64,000 nucleotides of DNA from Vibrio aquaticus (GTDB lineage: Bacteria; Pseudomonadota; Gammaproteobacteria; Enterobacterales; Vibrionaceae), in NCBI RefSeq assembly GCF_003970385.1, contig NZ_RXZH01000009.1, positions 1-64,000 on the forward strand, read 5' to 3'. The notes beneath the pieces were generated by a model. The model was not told where the DNA came from and made no database searches. It was given only the letters and a program-made list of their open reading frames with translations. How positions within the stretch are numbered: the first letter of the stretch is position 1; each line of letters opens with the position of its first letter. Below are positions 42,763 to 52,508 of this stretch, one piece after another. The position numbers and the translations under genes are program-made.

Positions 42763-44772
42763 ATGAGGTACACACCTACCTTAAAGCTGAGCACTCGACT
42801 CGTTGCGTTTGTGACTATGATTGTCATTAGTGCGATGTTTATCCTGTTTTTAGGTGGGACACTCTCTTTTAAACGATTGGGGCAAGAGTACCTTGACCAC
42901 TCATTGAAAGGCATAGTGGAAGTTGTTGATAAAGAAATGGAAGATCCAGATGCTGCGTATTCATTGCAGCGTTGGATGCCGAAAATGCTCCAAGCCTCGA
43001 ACATTGTCGAGATGGAACTGCTCTCCACTTATGGTGTGATATACCGTTTCAAAGACACGTCTTCAAAAATAGACCCATCGCTACTGTATAACATTGAGTT
43101 CCAACTGGAGCGAAATGACGGTTACAGCCTTAGGTTTAAAGCCGTACCGCCGTATATTGGCTATGGCTACTCAATGCAAGCCCTTTGGTCAATTACGTTA
43201 GCCGTTGGTCTGATTGTGTTTTGCTTGATGCGTGGCCTTAAATGGTTGAAAGAGCAACTATACGGCTCTGAGCTGCTTGAAGAGCGAGGGCGAATGATTC
43301 TCGCAGGGCGAGTGGAAGAGTATGCCAAAGGCGATCTTAAAGAATGGCCGTATACAGCCAGTGAAGCCCTCGACCGCTTGATTGAAGAGTTGCAGGATGC
43401 GAGGCAAGAGCGCAGCCGCTTCGACACCTTTATTCGGACTCAAACTTTCCTTGATCAATTGACCGGTACCGCTAACCGCGTGTTGTTTGATAGTAAGCTA
43501 GAATCAGCATTATCTGAGCATGGCTCTCATGGTGGTGTCTTGTTATTGAGAGTGGATGATTGGCAGGACATCGAAGAAGAGTTGGGTAAGCAGGTTGCCA
43601 ATGACTTTATTGTCGAAGTGGGTGAAGGGCTGAATAATGTTATTCAACGTTTCCCAGAGGTGATTCTGTCTCGATACTATCAGTCTGACTTTGCCATCTT
43701 TGCTCCGAACCTTTCAAGTAAAGAAATAGCGAACATTGCCGTGCAGTGCTTAAAGCAATTAGCTAAGTTACAGCCACCACAGCCTTTGTCATTAGACGAC
43801 TGGGTCCATATTGGTGTCAGCATGTACCGTGAAGGGGAAAGTCCGACTCGTATTATTGATGAGGCGGAAACGGCGTTGAAAAGTGCTCAGCTGCAACGCA
43901 ATAACACTTGGAGCCGCTTCCAGAAACATGTTTCTCAGATTGAGGAACGAGGCAGCGTACGTTGGCGTACTCTATTTGATATCGCTCTTAAACCAGACAT
44001 GCTTTATGTCTTTAGTCAGCCTTGTTACTTGCTAGACAGTAAGCAAGATAAGCAGGTGGACCATTTAGAATTGTTTGCACGTATCAACGATCCAGAAAAG
44101 GGCGTGATAAAAGCATCGAGATTTAATTCAGCCATTGAATCAGTTGGTTATGAAAGCGTGCTGGATAAGGCTGCAGTTACCGCAATTGTTAACTATTTAA
44201 AAGATTCTGATGAATCAGAGAGTTACTCTATTAACCTGCATGTGATACCTTTCGCTGATCGAGACTATTTCAAATGGTTTAGAGATGAGTTATTGCAAGT
44301 TTCTTCGGAGCTACGCAGTAAACTTATCTTTGAGTTTACTGAAGCAAAAGTGGTTCAGCATTTAGATTACATGCGCCCTGTGATCAAAATGATAGCAGGC
44401 GTAGGCTGTCAAGTAGCCATTGGCCAGGCAGGACGCTCGATCGTTAGTACGCACTATTTGAAAGAACTGCCTGTTAGCTTCCTTAAACTGCATCGCAGCT
44501 TAGTGAAAAAAATTGAACAGCGTCATGAGAACCAGCTGTTTGTGCGCAGTTTGCTGGGGGCGTGTGCAGGGCTGACGACTCGAGTTATTGCTGTCGGGGT
44601 CGATAATAAACAAGAATATAGAACGATCCTTGAACTCGGTGTACACGGCATTCAAGGGCGTTATTTGGCCGAGGAGCAACAATTGTTACCTAAGCCAAGT
44701 AGTAAGCAGAGTGTCGCGCCAATGACGAGTAAAATTCAAGTTGGTCGACGTAATCGCTGGCGGAAAACATAG
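42763..44772 (+). CDS. mshH: MshH/CsrD-like protein with degenerate GGDEF and EAL domains
   Basis: A 669-residue membrane protein. Helices at about 13-35 and 140-159 flank a periplasmic domain. A HAMP-like linker, a degenerate GGDEF domain (the site reads YQSDF at 306-310) and a degenerate EAL domain (ELFAR at 436-440) follow. Such changes abolish cyclic-di-GMP turnover. The E. coli homologue CsrD directs RNase E to the sRNAs CsrB/C. Start 42763 has AAGGAC upstream; 18 more codons are open before it. It heads the msh locus, 7 bp before mshI. Confidence 0.92.
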   Translation: MRYTPTLKLSTRLVAFVTMIVISAMFILFLGGTLSFKRLGQEYLDHSLKGIVEVVDKEMEDPDAAYSLQRWMPKMLQASNIVEMELLSTYGVIYRFKDTSSKIDPSLLYNIEFQLERNDGYSLRFKAVPPYIGYGYSMQALWSITLAVGLIVFCLMRGLKWLKEQLYGSELLEERGRMILAGRVEEYAKGDLKEWPYTASEALDRLIEELQDARQERSRFDTFIRTQTFLDQLTGTANRVLFDSKLESALSEHGSHGGVLLLRVDDWQDIEEELGKQVANDFIVEVGEGLNNVIQRFPEVILSRYYQSDFAIFAPNLSSKEIANIAVQCLKQLAKLQPPQPLSLDDWVHIGVSMYREGESPTRIIDEAETALKSAQLQRNNTWSRFQKHVSQIEERGSVRWRTLFDIALKPDMLYVFSQPCYLLDSKQDKQVDHLELFARINDPEKGVIKASRFNSAIESVGYESVLDKAAVTAIVNYLKDSDESESYSINLHVIPFADRDYFKWFRDELLQVSSELRSKLIFEFTEAKVVQHLDYMRPVIKMIAGVGCQVAIGQAGRSIVSTHYLKELPVSFLKLHRSLVKKIEQRHENQLFVRSLLGACAGLTTRVIAVGVDNKQEYRTILELGVHGIQGRYLAEEQQLLPKPSSKQSVAPMTSKIQVGRRNRWRKT

Positions 44773-44779
44773 AAATTTA

Positions 44780-46219
44780 ATGAATATTCAATCACTGATC
44801 GGAAAGTTCAAAACTAATAAGCAGACGGCGGCCTCTCTAGGGGTTGTCGTGCAGCCTAGTGCGTTGTTTTTCTCAGCAACGAGTGGAACAGAGCTTCCAC
44901 AGCATGTGACATTCGACAATGTCTCCTGGCAAGAAGCGCTGATAAAAGTATTGCGAGAGAATAACGTAACGGATCTCTCCCTGAACATCGTGCTGCATTC
45001 CAACTTATATCAAACGTACCAGATTGAGCAGCCCAACCTTCCTGACGAAGAGCTGTCTAGTGCGTTGCCTTTCTTATTGAAAGATCTGATTGCCGAACGC
45101 GTTACCGATATCGTCGCGGATTCAATCGCCTTGCCTATGGGCAATAAACGTCAAGTCTATGTCGTTCAACGTGCGTTAATTAAGGAGCTCTATAGCGCGC
45201 TTCAGAAGATCAATATCGAGTTGAATCAGGTGCTTGTCGAGGATGAAGTCTGGGGGCATAGCGCAGGTGAGCTGGCTAATTTCTTACTTCTCCAACGCAG
45301 TAAGCGAGGTCAATTTAAAGTCAGTGCATTTGTTAACTCTCAATGTGCATTTCAGCGAACCATTCGTGGTGTGACACCGCCACTGACAGGCGTTGCTGCG
45401 AGTGTTTTACAGCTTGATGGCATTGCACTCGAGCTACAACGTTCGGTTGACTATCTCTCATCTCAGTTAAGAGGCACGTCTTTACATCAAATGCAGGTCT
45501 GCTGTGATGAAGAAGACCAGCAAGAGATTGCCCAAGCTTTAAGTGAAAGGCTGAGCGTCAAAGTTTCTGCTTTAACAGAGTCAAATCAAGAGTCGGGCCA
45601 CGTTTTGGCTGCTGTACTGGGCGTGATGGGTGAGGCGCAAGTCAACCTATTTCCTGCCGATATTAAGCCTAAAAAAAATCACTTTTCATTACAGAATGTC
45701 GTGGCGGGTTGGGCAGTGGTCGCTGTGACTCTATTGCTTTCTGCTGGCTACTTACACTATCAAAAGAGCCAGCTTACTGAAGATCTTCAATTGGTTCGCT
45801 CTCAAGAGTCAGAGTTCAGGCAGCAGGTCGCGAGCTTGAATGAACGATTAAAAGAACATAAGCCAACAGCGGCGAAAGTGGCTGCGGTAGCACGATTGAA
45901 ATTGGAGATTGAAGCAAAAACCAATTCTCTTGACGCGGTCGGTGAGTTTGATGAGTCACAGCAACTGGGCTATTCAGGCATTATGCGCTCGCTAGCCGAA
46001 TTAGGCCGAAACGATATTTCATTGAGTTCTATTCATATAGACGCTACACGCCTAGATTTACAAGGGTTAGCGAGAGAAGCGAAGGCGATTCCAAATTGGG
46101 TAAACCAGTTTAAACATGAACTGAATTTAGTCGGTCGTACTTTCGAAAAGCTAAAGATTGGCCGTAACGAGCAAGATATTATTGTGTTTGAGCTGAAAAC
46201 AAAGCGGGAGAAGAAGTGA
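44780..46219 (+). CDS. mshI: MSHA biogenesis protein MshI (PilM/PilN-like)
   Basis: A 479-residue protein. The N-terminal ~300 residues resemble PilM-type actin-like proteins, though the nucleotide-binding motifs are not obvious. One membrane helix (about 307-327, VVAGWAVVAVTLLLSAGYL) and a PilN-like coiled-coil periplasmic part follow. It thus combines the roles of PilM and PilN in the inner-membrane alignment complex. ATG 44780 (MNIQSLIGKF) is used; the RBS is weak. Its TGA stop is followed by the mshJ ATG in a one-base overlap. Confidence 0.9.
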   Translation: MNIQSLIGKFKTNKQTAASLGVVVQPSALFFSATSGTELPQHVTFDNVSWQEALIKVLRENNVTDLSLNIVLHSNLYQTYQIEQPNLPDEELSSALPFLLKDLIAERVTDIVADSIALPMGNKRQVYVVQRALIKELYSALQKINIELNQVLVEDEVWGHSAGELANFLLLQRSKRGQFKVSAFVNSQCAFQRTIRGVTPPLTGVAASVLQLDGIALELQRSVDYLSSQLRGTSLHQMQVCCDEEDQQEIAQALSERLSVKVSALTESNQESGHVLAAVLGVMGEAQVNLFPADIKPKKNHFSLQNVVAGWAVVAVTLLLSAGYLHYQKSQLTEDLQLVRSQESEFRQQVASLNERLKEHKPTAAKVAAVARLKLEIEAKTNSLDAVGEFDESQQLGYSGIMRSLAELGRNDISLSSIHIDATRLDLQGLAREAKAIPNWVNQFKHELNLVGRTFEKLKIGRNEQDIIVFELKTKREKK

Positions 46220-46869
46220 TGCAGCGCTATTGGCAGCAGTGGAGCGACAAATTCACACAAATGAGCCCTCGCGAGAAATGGCTCATTACTCTTTGTGGTT
46301 TTGTCACTCTTGCTTTGGGCTTGTTTACCCTTGTCGTAGAGCCTGTGATGAAGAGCAATCAAGTGCTTGAAAAGCAAGTGCAAAGTTCAAAGAGTAATGC
46401 TCAGCGTTTGGAAGCAGACATCCTAGTGATGACCGCCAAACTGCAGAAAGATCCTGACCAAGACCTAAACTTAGAATACAAACGTCTGATGACAGAAAGT
46501 CAGGCGCTTTCGCAGCAGCTAGCAGAAATTGTTGAGAACTTGATTGCTCCAAGCGAGATGGCGCAACTATTGGAAGAGGTTCTAGCGGGTTCAAAAGGGC
46601 TACATTTGGTTTCTTTAGAGTCGATGGCAGCAGAGCCTATCATTAGTCACAGCGCTAATCAGTCTGCATCAAGTTACTATGTTCATCCTGTTAGGCTTGA
46701 GATGACGGGGAATTACTTTTCTATCGTGAGTTATTTAGAAGCATTGGAAAGTTTGCCCGTGAAGTACTATTGGCGCACTTTTCAATATTCAGTTGAAGAG
46801 TATCCAGCGGCGCGTCTAGTGCTTGAAGTGTATACCCTTGGAACGAGACAGGAGTTTATCGGTGGCTAA
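46219..46869 (+). CDS. mshJ: MSHA biogenesis protein MshJ (PilO-like)
   Basis: A 216-residue protein with a short cytosolic N-terminus, one membrane helix (about 23-43, LITLCGFVTLALGLFTLVVE), a coiled coil (about 50-110) and a small periplasmic domain, as in PilO/GspM-type proteins. It pairs with MshI to align the pilus motor under the secretin. The ATG overlaps the mshI stop (TGATG). Its 3' end overlaps mshK by eight bases. Confidence 0.88.
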   Translation: MQRYWQQWSDKFTQMSPREKWLITLCGFVTLALGLFTLVVEPVMKSNQVLEKQVQSSKSNAQRLEADILVMTAKLQKDPDQDLNLEYKRLMTESQALSQQLAEIVENLIAPSEMAQLLEEVLAGSKGLHLVSLESMAAEPIISHSANQSASSYYVHPVRLEMTGNYFSIVSYLEALESLPVKYYWRTFQYSVEEYPAARLVLEVYTLGTRQEFIGG

Positions 46870-47188
46870 AACATGGCTGATGGCGTTGTTGGTCGTTGCA
46901 GTAACGAACGTTTGGGCATCTCAAGATCCCACAGCACCTTTGGGCTGGGAAAAACCAAAGCAAGTGATAACTAAACCGAAAGCAGTGAAAAGGCCCTTGC
47001 CCTCTCTACAGAGTATCGTCTGCAACGAGCAAAAGGACTGTCGCGCTATTCTCAGTGGTCAGGTCGTCCTACCTGGAGAGAGTGTCAGTGGTTATCGAGT
47101 CAATAAGATTGATCCAGAATTTGTCACCTTATCCCGCAGTGGTAAGCAGTGGAAACTGGAACTTTTTAAATTAGATGTAAAACAGTAA
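46862..47188 (+). CDS. mshK: MSHA biogenesis protein MshK (PilP-like)
   Basis: A 108-residue protein with an N-terminal export segment (about 5-19, WLMALLVVAVTNVWA) and a small beta domain like PilP/GspC homology regions (SLQSIVCNEQKDCRAILSGQVVLPGESVSGYRV...). C55 and C61 may form a disulfide. It probably links the inner-membrane complex to the secretin MshL. The GTG at 46862 is supported by GGAG (46851-46854) and overlaps mshJ. Confidence 0.85.
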   Translation: MAKTWLMALLVVAVTNVWASQDPTAPLGWEKPKQVITKPKAVKRPLPSLQSIVCNEQKDCRAILSGQVVLPGESVSGYRVNKIDPEFVTLSRSGKQWKLELFKLDVKQ

Positions 47189-47202
47189 GGTCAGTGGAAT
47201 AT

Positions 47203-48843
47203 ATGCGTAAACTCGCTATAGCAATTACGGTAACATCATTGTTAGCTGGTTGTTCAATGGGGCATCGAGATCCTGTTGAAGCCAAAAGTGCGCTCAACCA
47301 AGCGATCAATGAAAATAACAGTCGCAGTTTAGAAACGTTACCTGCTTCAGTAGAAGCTGACCTTATGCCAGAGCTAGGTGGCGATGATCTTGGCTCGCCA
47401 CAAACGGTCAAAAGGTTTCGAGTTCAAGCAAACAAGGTTGATGCAAAAGCCTTTTTTGCAAGCTTAGTAAAAGGCACACAGTTCAGCGTGGCGATTCACC
47501 CACAAGTGAGTGGTTCCATTACCGCAAACTTAACGGATGTGTCTCTCGATGAAGTGTTATCGGTTGTACAAGATATGTATGGCTATGAAATTGCTAAAAC
47601 CGGTAATGTGATTCAGGTTTATCCTGCTGGCCTTCGTACTGTCACCATTCCTGTTGATTACCTTCAATTTAAGCGCGTAGGCCGCTCGTTAACTTCTATT
47701 TCGACAGGAACGATTACAAACAGTGACAGCGATTCATCAAGCTCGTCATCATCATCATCGTCTTCTAATTCTTCATCTAACTCATCATCAAGCTCTAGCG
47801 GCAGCGCCAAAGGTGGTACTGAGATTGAAACCACCAATGAAAGTGATTTCTGGCCTCAGTTAGAAGTCGCAGTCGCGCAGTTGATTGGCTCAGGCAAAGG
47901 CCAGAGTGTGGTCGTGACGCCTCAAGCGAGTGTGATTACAGTTCGTGCCTACCCAGATGAGATTCGCCAAGTTCGTGAGTTCTTAGGCATCTCTCAGCAA
48001 CGTATGCATCGTCAGGTGATCTTAGAAGCCAAAATTCTAGAGGTGACACTGAGTGACGGTTACCAACAAGGTATTAACTGGTCGAACATGTCGTTTGGTA
48101 ATGGTGATGTTGTCATTAATCGACTTGGCGATGCGGCGACAGCTGGACTTGCAGGTTTAGATCCTATTGGTAGTTTATTAGGTGGGCAAACCAATGTGAC
48201 GATTTCTGATGGTAGCTTTGAAGCTGTATTGAGCTTTATGGCCACCCAAGGCGATCTTAATGTCCTTTCTAGCCCGCGTGTAACGGCTTCAAACAATCAA
48301 AAAGCGGTCATCAAAGTCGGTACTGATGAGTACTACGTGACGGATCTTTCTAGTGTCGTTGGCAGCGGTGATAACTCTGAGCCTTCACCTGAAGTCGAAT
48401 TAACCCCATTCTTCTCGGGTATTTCACTGGATGTTACCCCTCAAATCGATGACCAAGGTAATGTGTTGCTGCACGTCCACCCAGCGGTGATTGAAGTTGA
48501 TGAGCAAGTAAAAGAAATTGGTTACGGTAACACCAGTATCACCTTACCACTTGCTCGCAGCTCTATCCGTGAATCGGACTCTGTGATTCGTGCCCAAGAC
48601 GGTGACGTGGTAGTTATCGGCGGACTGATGAAGTCCAACACCATCGACCAAGTTTCAAAAGTGCCTTTCCTTGGTGATGTGCCAGCACTTGGTCATCTGT
48701 TCCGCAATACCAGCCAATTGACTCAGAAAACGGAATTGGTGATCTTGCTGAAACCTTCGGTGGTTGGTGTGAACACTTGGCAGAAAGAGCTAGAACGATC
48801 TCGTGATCTTCTGCAAGAGTGGTTCCCTGAAGAGCAACAATAA
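47203..48843 (+). CDS. mshL: MSHA outer-membrane secretin MshL
   Basis: A 546-residue secretin lipoprotein. The lipobox is LLAGC with Cys17. N0/N1-type domains (about 65-160, KVDAKAFFASLVKGTQF...) precede a serine-rich linker (about 172-203; 12 or more serines in a row with few breaks), then an N-domain and the C-terminal secretin barrel with VPFLGDVPALGHLFR and TELVILLKPSVV. The multimer forms the pilus exit pore. The ATG at 47203 is chosen over a GTG three codons before. mshM follows 2 bp later. Confidence 0.95.
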   Translation: MRKLAIAITVTSLLAGCSMGHRDPVEAKSALNQAINENNSRSLETLPASVEADLMPELGGDDLGSPQTVKRFRVQANKVDAKAFFASLVKGTQFSVAIHPQVSGSITANLTDVSLDEVLSVVQDMYGYEIAKTGNVIQVYPAGLRTVTIPVDYLQFKRVGRSLTSISTGTITNSDSDSSSSSSSSSSSNSSSNSSSSSSGSAKGGTEIETTNESDFWPQLEVAVAQLIGSGKGQSVVVTPQASVITVRAYPDEIRQVREFLGISQQRMHRQVILEAKILEVTLSDGYQQGINWSNMSFGNGDVVINRLGDAATAGLAGLDPIGSLLGGQTNVTISDGSFEAVLSFMATQGDLNVLSSPRVTASNNQKAVIKVGTDEYYVTDLSSVVGSGDNSEPSPEVELTPFFSGISLDVTPQIDDQGNVLLHVHPAVIEVDEQVKEIGYGNTSITLPLARSSIRESDSVIRAQDGDVVVIGGLMKSNTIDQVSKVPFLGDVPALGHLFRNTSQLTQKTELVILLKPSVVGVNTWQKELERSRDLLQEWFPEEQQ

Positions 48844-48845
48844 CC

Positions 48846-49685
48846 ATGTATCTCGACCATTTTGGACTTGAGGCGCTTCCTTTTCATTTGACCCCAGATA
48901 CTGAACTGTTTCTGGGGTTAGCTCCCCACTATGAAGCGATTCAAACGGTGAATGCTGCTTTAGAAATGGGGGAAGGGTTGATCAAAGTGACCGGAGAGGT
49001 TGGGACAGGAAAAACAATGATTTGTCGTGTCATGGCAAAACATTTCAAACCTAATATTCAGCTGGTGTTTTTGCCTAATCCCGCTCTCGATGGTGACCAA
49101 TTGAGAGTGGCGGTTGCCAAAGAATTAGGCATAGAACATTTTGATGCCAGCTCGATTGTTGAAGACATTCAGCGACGTTTGATTGAACTGGCAAAACTTG
49201 ATCGCCAAGTTGTGGTGCTGGTGGATGAAGCGCAGGCTCTGAGTGATGACGCGCTAGAGGTGTTGCGATTGTTTGGCAACCTTGAAACGGAGCAAGCCAA
49301 GCTGCTGCAAATCGTCCTGTTTGGTCAACCTGAGCTGGATGAGCGTTTAGCGCAATATCATTTAAGACAATTGCGCCAGCGTATCACTTTTAGTGCTGAA
49401 CTCAGAGGGTTGACTCTTGATGAAACCGTGGCGTATATCAATAGCCGTTTAGAGAAATCCGGTGGTCAAGAGAGCTTACTCTCACTGAGTCAAAAAAAAG
49501 CGGTCTGGCGAGCAAGTAAAGGTTTCCCTAGATTGATCAATCAAATTTGTCATAAGGCTTTGGTGATCGCATGCAGTCAGAGCTGTGAACAGGTCACTAA
49601 TAAAGCGCTGTTTGATGCAATGCACGATACTTACGACAGTTGTAAACCGAAATTTAAGAGCCCGCTATTGTGGGGGTGGAGTTAA
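48846..49685 (+). CDS. mshM: MSHA biogenesis ATPase MshM (ExeA-like)
   Basis: A 279-residue AAA+ ATPase. Walker A GEVGTGKT is at 50-57, Walker B VVLVDEAQAL near 127-136, and the arginine-rich sensor LRQLRQRITF near 175. It resembles the ATPase part of ExeA/GspA, which helps place the secretin through the cell wall, but has no peptidoglycan-binding domain here. It starts with ATG 2 bp after mshL and is followed 3 bp later by mshN, which may complete its function. Confidence 0.93.
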   Translation: MYLDHFGLEALPFHLTPDTELFLGLAPHYEAIQTVNAALEMGEGLIKVTGEVGTGKTMICRVMAKHFKPNIQLVFLPNPALDGDQLRVAVAKELGIEHFDASSIVEDIQRRLIELAKLDRQVVVLVDEAQALSDDALEVLRLFGNLETEQAKLLQIVLFGQPELDERLAQYHLRQLRQRITFSAELRGLTLDETVAYINSRLEKSGGQESLLSLSQKKAVWRASKGFPRLINQICHKALVIACSQSCEQVTNKALFDAMHDTYDSCKPKFKSPLLWGWS

Positions 49686-49688
49686 ACC

Positions 49689-50786
49689 ATGAGTGCGATG
49701 AACAGTGCGCTTTCTGAATTAGCCAAAGAAAAATCCAGTTCTGCGAACGGCATATCGCGGGCAGAAGTCGCTCCAGTGAAACAACGCGCGGTATTACCTT
49801 GGGTTGTCGGTAGTTTTGGTTTAAGCCTAGCTGTTGGCGGCTGGGCGATTTCACAACAAGCGCCTTACAGTGAACTAGAGCAAGCCGCTCAGTACTCAAC
49901 GCAGATCGAGCCTTCATTCGACATAGCCTCACCGACAACAAAAGTGGTCACGATGGAGCAACCGCTTTATCACGTTGCTCAGTTAGAGGCTGATGTTGAT
50001 GGCGTTCCTGACGAGGTAACTCAACCTCAATCATTTACGGCATCTCCAAGTCATGCCTCTCACCCAGTGGCTGAACCTCAAAAATCAACGGATTCAAAAC
50101 CTGTGCTTATCGCAAAGGTGGATACTGTGCCTAAGCAAGAGCTACCTCAACCTGTGAACGTTGGTGAAGTGGTGATCAAACAGGTCGAGCTGACGCCTCA
50201 GCAGCTTTCTGAAAAAGCGCAAGAACGCGCCAAAAAAGCCTTAGACAGCAACAATCTAGCGCAAGCATTGAAAAATTATAATGAAGCGCTTCGCTATACC
50301 CCTTCTGACAGTAGCGTGCGTCAGCGCCTTTCAGCCCTCTATTATGGTAAAGGTGAAGTTCGAAAAGCGGCAGAAATCCTGCAAAAAGGTATCGCTCTAG
50401 AACCTGATAATGCCAGCTTACGTCTTTCTTTCGCCAAGATGTTAATGAAAGAGAATCAAGGAGCAGCAGCCTTGACGGTATTGAGCGTGTTGCCAAATTC
50501 AGCCTCCATTGAATACGTCTCTCTGCGTGCCGCTTTGGCGCAGAAAAATAAGCAAGATGCGTTGGCACTAGAGAGCTATGAAATATTGACTACCCGAGAG
50601 CCTGAGAGTGGTCGTTGGTGGTTGGGTTTTGCCATTCAGCAAGAGCGAGCGTTTAACTTGGAGGGAGCAAAGCACTCCTACCAGCAGGCGTTGAATAAGT
50701 TTGGTCTATCGAACCAATCACAGCAATTTATTCGAGATCGACTGACGCTCATTAGTCAGTTAGAGGAACAACCTAGTGAAAATTAA
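49689..50786 (+). CDS. mshN: MSHA biogenesis TPR protein MshN
   Basis: A 365-residue protein. A short cytosolic N-terminus is followed by one membrane helix (about 36-54, LPWVVGSFGLSLAVGGWAI), a Pro/Gln/Thr-rich periplasmic linker (60-165) and TPR repeats (about 175-350, for example SEKAQERAKKALDSNNLAQALKNYNEAL). It is thought to support secretin assembly with MshM. Its 3' end overlaps the mshE start by 11 bases. Confidence 0.9.
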   Translation: MSAMNSALSELAKEKSSSANGISRAEVAPVKQRAVLPWVVGSFGLSLAVGGWAISQQAPYSELEQAAQYSTQIEPSFDIASPTTKVVTMEQPLYHVAQLEADVDGVPDEVTQPQSFTASPSHASHPVAEPQKSTDSKPVLIAKVDTVPKQELPQPVNVGEVVIKQVELTPQQLSEKAQERAKKALDSNNLAQALKNYNEALRYTPSDSSVRQRLSALYYGKGEVRKAAEILQKGIALEPDNASLRLSFAKMLMKENQGAAALTVLSVLPNSASIEYVSLRAALAQKNKQDALALESYEILTTREPESGRWWLGFAIQQERAFNLEGAKHSYQQALNKFGLSNQSQQFIRDRLTLISQLEEQPSEN

Positions 50787-52500
50787 ACTAAGAAAGCGAC
50801 TTGGTGACCTGTTAGTTGAAGAAGGAATCATCACTGAGCAGCAGGTTGAACAAGCTCTAATCGCGCAAAAAACAACGGGGACTAAACTCGGCGCAGCTTT
50901 GATTGACCTTGGTTTTTTGACCGAACATCAGATGCTGACATTCTTATCTCAGCAGTTAGATATTCCTTTAATTGACTTAAGTCGAGCAGATGTTGACGTA
51001 GAAGCTGTTCAGCTCCTGCCTGAGGTGCATGCACGTCGTTTGCGAGCGCTTGTTATCGGTCGTCAAATGGACACATTACGTGTCGCGATGAGTGATCCTG
51101 CCGATCTGTTTGCTCAAGAGGCTTTACTTGGCCAGCTAGGACAGTACGGTATTGAATTTGTCATCGCTCCGGAAAAGCAATTGGTTGAAGGCTTTGACCG
51201 TTACTATCGTCGAACGAAAGAGATCGCCTCTTTCGCCGAGCAGCTGCAAGCCGAACACCAAGTGACCGAAGCGTTTGATTTTAATATTGAAGGTGATGAC
51301 AGTGAAGAAGTGACGGTCGTAAAGCTGATCAATTCACTGTTTGAAGATGCAATACAAGTTGGGGCGTCGGATATTCACATTGAACCCGATGCGAACGTGC
51401 TGCGCTTGCGTCAGCGTATTGATGGAGTGTTGCATGAAACCTTGCTGAATGAAGTCAATATTGCATCAGCTTTAGTGTTGCGCCTTAAGTTGATGGCCAA
51501 CTTAGATATTTCAGAAAAACGCCTTCCACAGGACGGCCGCTTTAATATTCGTGCAAAAGGGCAATCGGTCGATATTCGTATGTCAACGCTACCGGTTCAG
51601 CATGGCGAATCGGTGGTAATGCGTCTTCTGAACCAATCATCGGGTGTGCGTAAGCTCGAAGCGTCAGGTATCCCAAACCACCTTCTAGAGCGTTTACGTC
51701 GTCAGTTAAAACGTCCTCATGGCATGATTCTCGTTACTGGCCCAACAGGTTCAGGTAAAACCACCACATTGTATGGCGCATTGAGCGAACTCAACGAACC
51801 AGGCAAGAAGATCATTACGGCCGAAGACCCAGTGGAATATCGTTTGCCAAGGATCAGTCAGGTACAGGTGAACCCGAAGATTGATTTAGATTTCTCTACG
51901 GTATTAAGGACCTTCCTTCGTCAAGACCCGGATATCATTCTTGTTGGTGAGATGCGTGACCAAGAAACGGTTGAAATTGGCTTGCGCGCAGCATTAACCG
52001 GTCACCTAGTCTTAAGTACGTTACACACCAATGACGCGGTGGATAGTGCGCTGCGTATGATGGACATGGGAGCGCCGGGTTACCTCGTCGCGAGTGCGGT
52101 TCGTGCGGTAGTGGCTCAGCGTCTTGTGCGTAAAGTCTGCCCTGATTGTAAAGCGCAAGACGAGCTCGATGAGTCTCGTAAGCAGTGGTTAGCACAGCGT
52201 TTTCCTAATCAGATAGGTAGTCAATTTGTGAAGGGGCGAGGTTGTCAAAACTGTAACCTTACAGGCTATCGCGGCCGTGTTGGTGTTTTTGAGTTACTTG
52301 AACTTGAGCAAGATATGATGGATATGCTTCGGGCAAATGATGCCGTGGGCTTCTCTCGTGTTGCTCGCCAATCTGAGAATTACAAGCCGCTGCTGGCATC
52401 AGCAATGGAACTGGCACTGCAAGGTGTAGTGAGCTTTAGCGAAGTGATGAGCTTAGGAGAGGGTGACTCTTCCGGCTCAGAACAGGCTATCTACATTTAG
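50776..52500 (+). CDS. mshE: MSHA pilus extension ATPase MshE
   Basis: A 574-residue GspE-type ATPase that powers pilus polymerisation. The N-terminal MshEN domain carries two tandem cyclic-di-GMP-binding motifs, RLGDLLVEEG (from R8) and KLGAALIDLG (from K37); in V. cholerae binding of c-di-GMP here promotes pilus extension. The motor has Walker A GPTGSGKTT, the Asp box, Walker B LVGEMRD and His box HTNDAVD, plus a tetracysteine zinc site (CPDC...CQNC). The start is GTG 50776 after GAGGAA, overlapping mshN. Confidence 0.97.
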   Translation: MKIKLRKRLGDLLVEEGIITEQQVEQALIAQKTTGTKLGAALIDLGFLTEHQMLTFLSQQLDIPLIDLSRADVDVEAVQLLPEVHARRLRALVIGRQMDTLRVAMSDPADLFAQEALLGQLGQYGIEFVIAPEKQLVEGFDRYYRRTKEIASFAEQLQAEHQVTEAFDFNIEGDDSEEVTVVKLINSLFEDAIQVGASDIHIEPDANVLRLRQRIDGVLHETLLNEVNIASALVLRLKLMANLDISEKRLPQDGRFNIRAKGQSVDIRMSTLPVQHGESVVMRLLNQSSGVRKLEASGIPNHLLERLRRQLKRPHGMILVTGPTGSGKTTTLYGALSELNEPGKKIITAEDPVEYRLPRISQVQVNPKIDLDFSTVLRTFLRQDPDIILVGEMRDQETVEIGLRAALTGHLVLSTLHTNDAVDSALRMMDMGAPGYLVASAVRAVVAQRLVRKVCPDCKAQDELDESRKQWLAQRFPNQIGSQFVKGRGCQNCNLTGYRGRVGVFELLELEQDMMDMLRANDAVGFSRVARQSENYKPLLASAMELALQGVVSFSEVMSLGEGDSSGSEQAIYI

Positions 52501-52508
52501 GGTCGATT

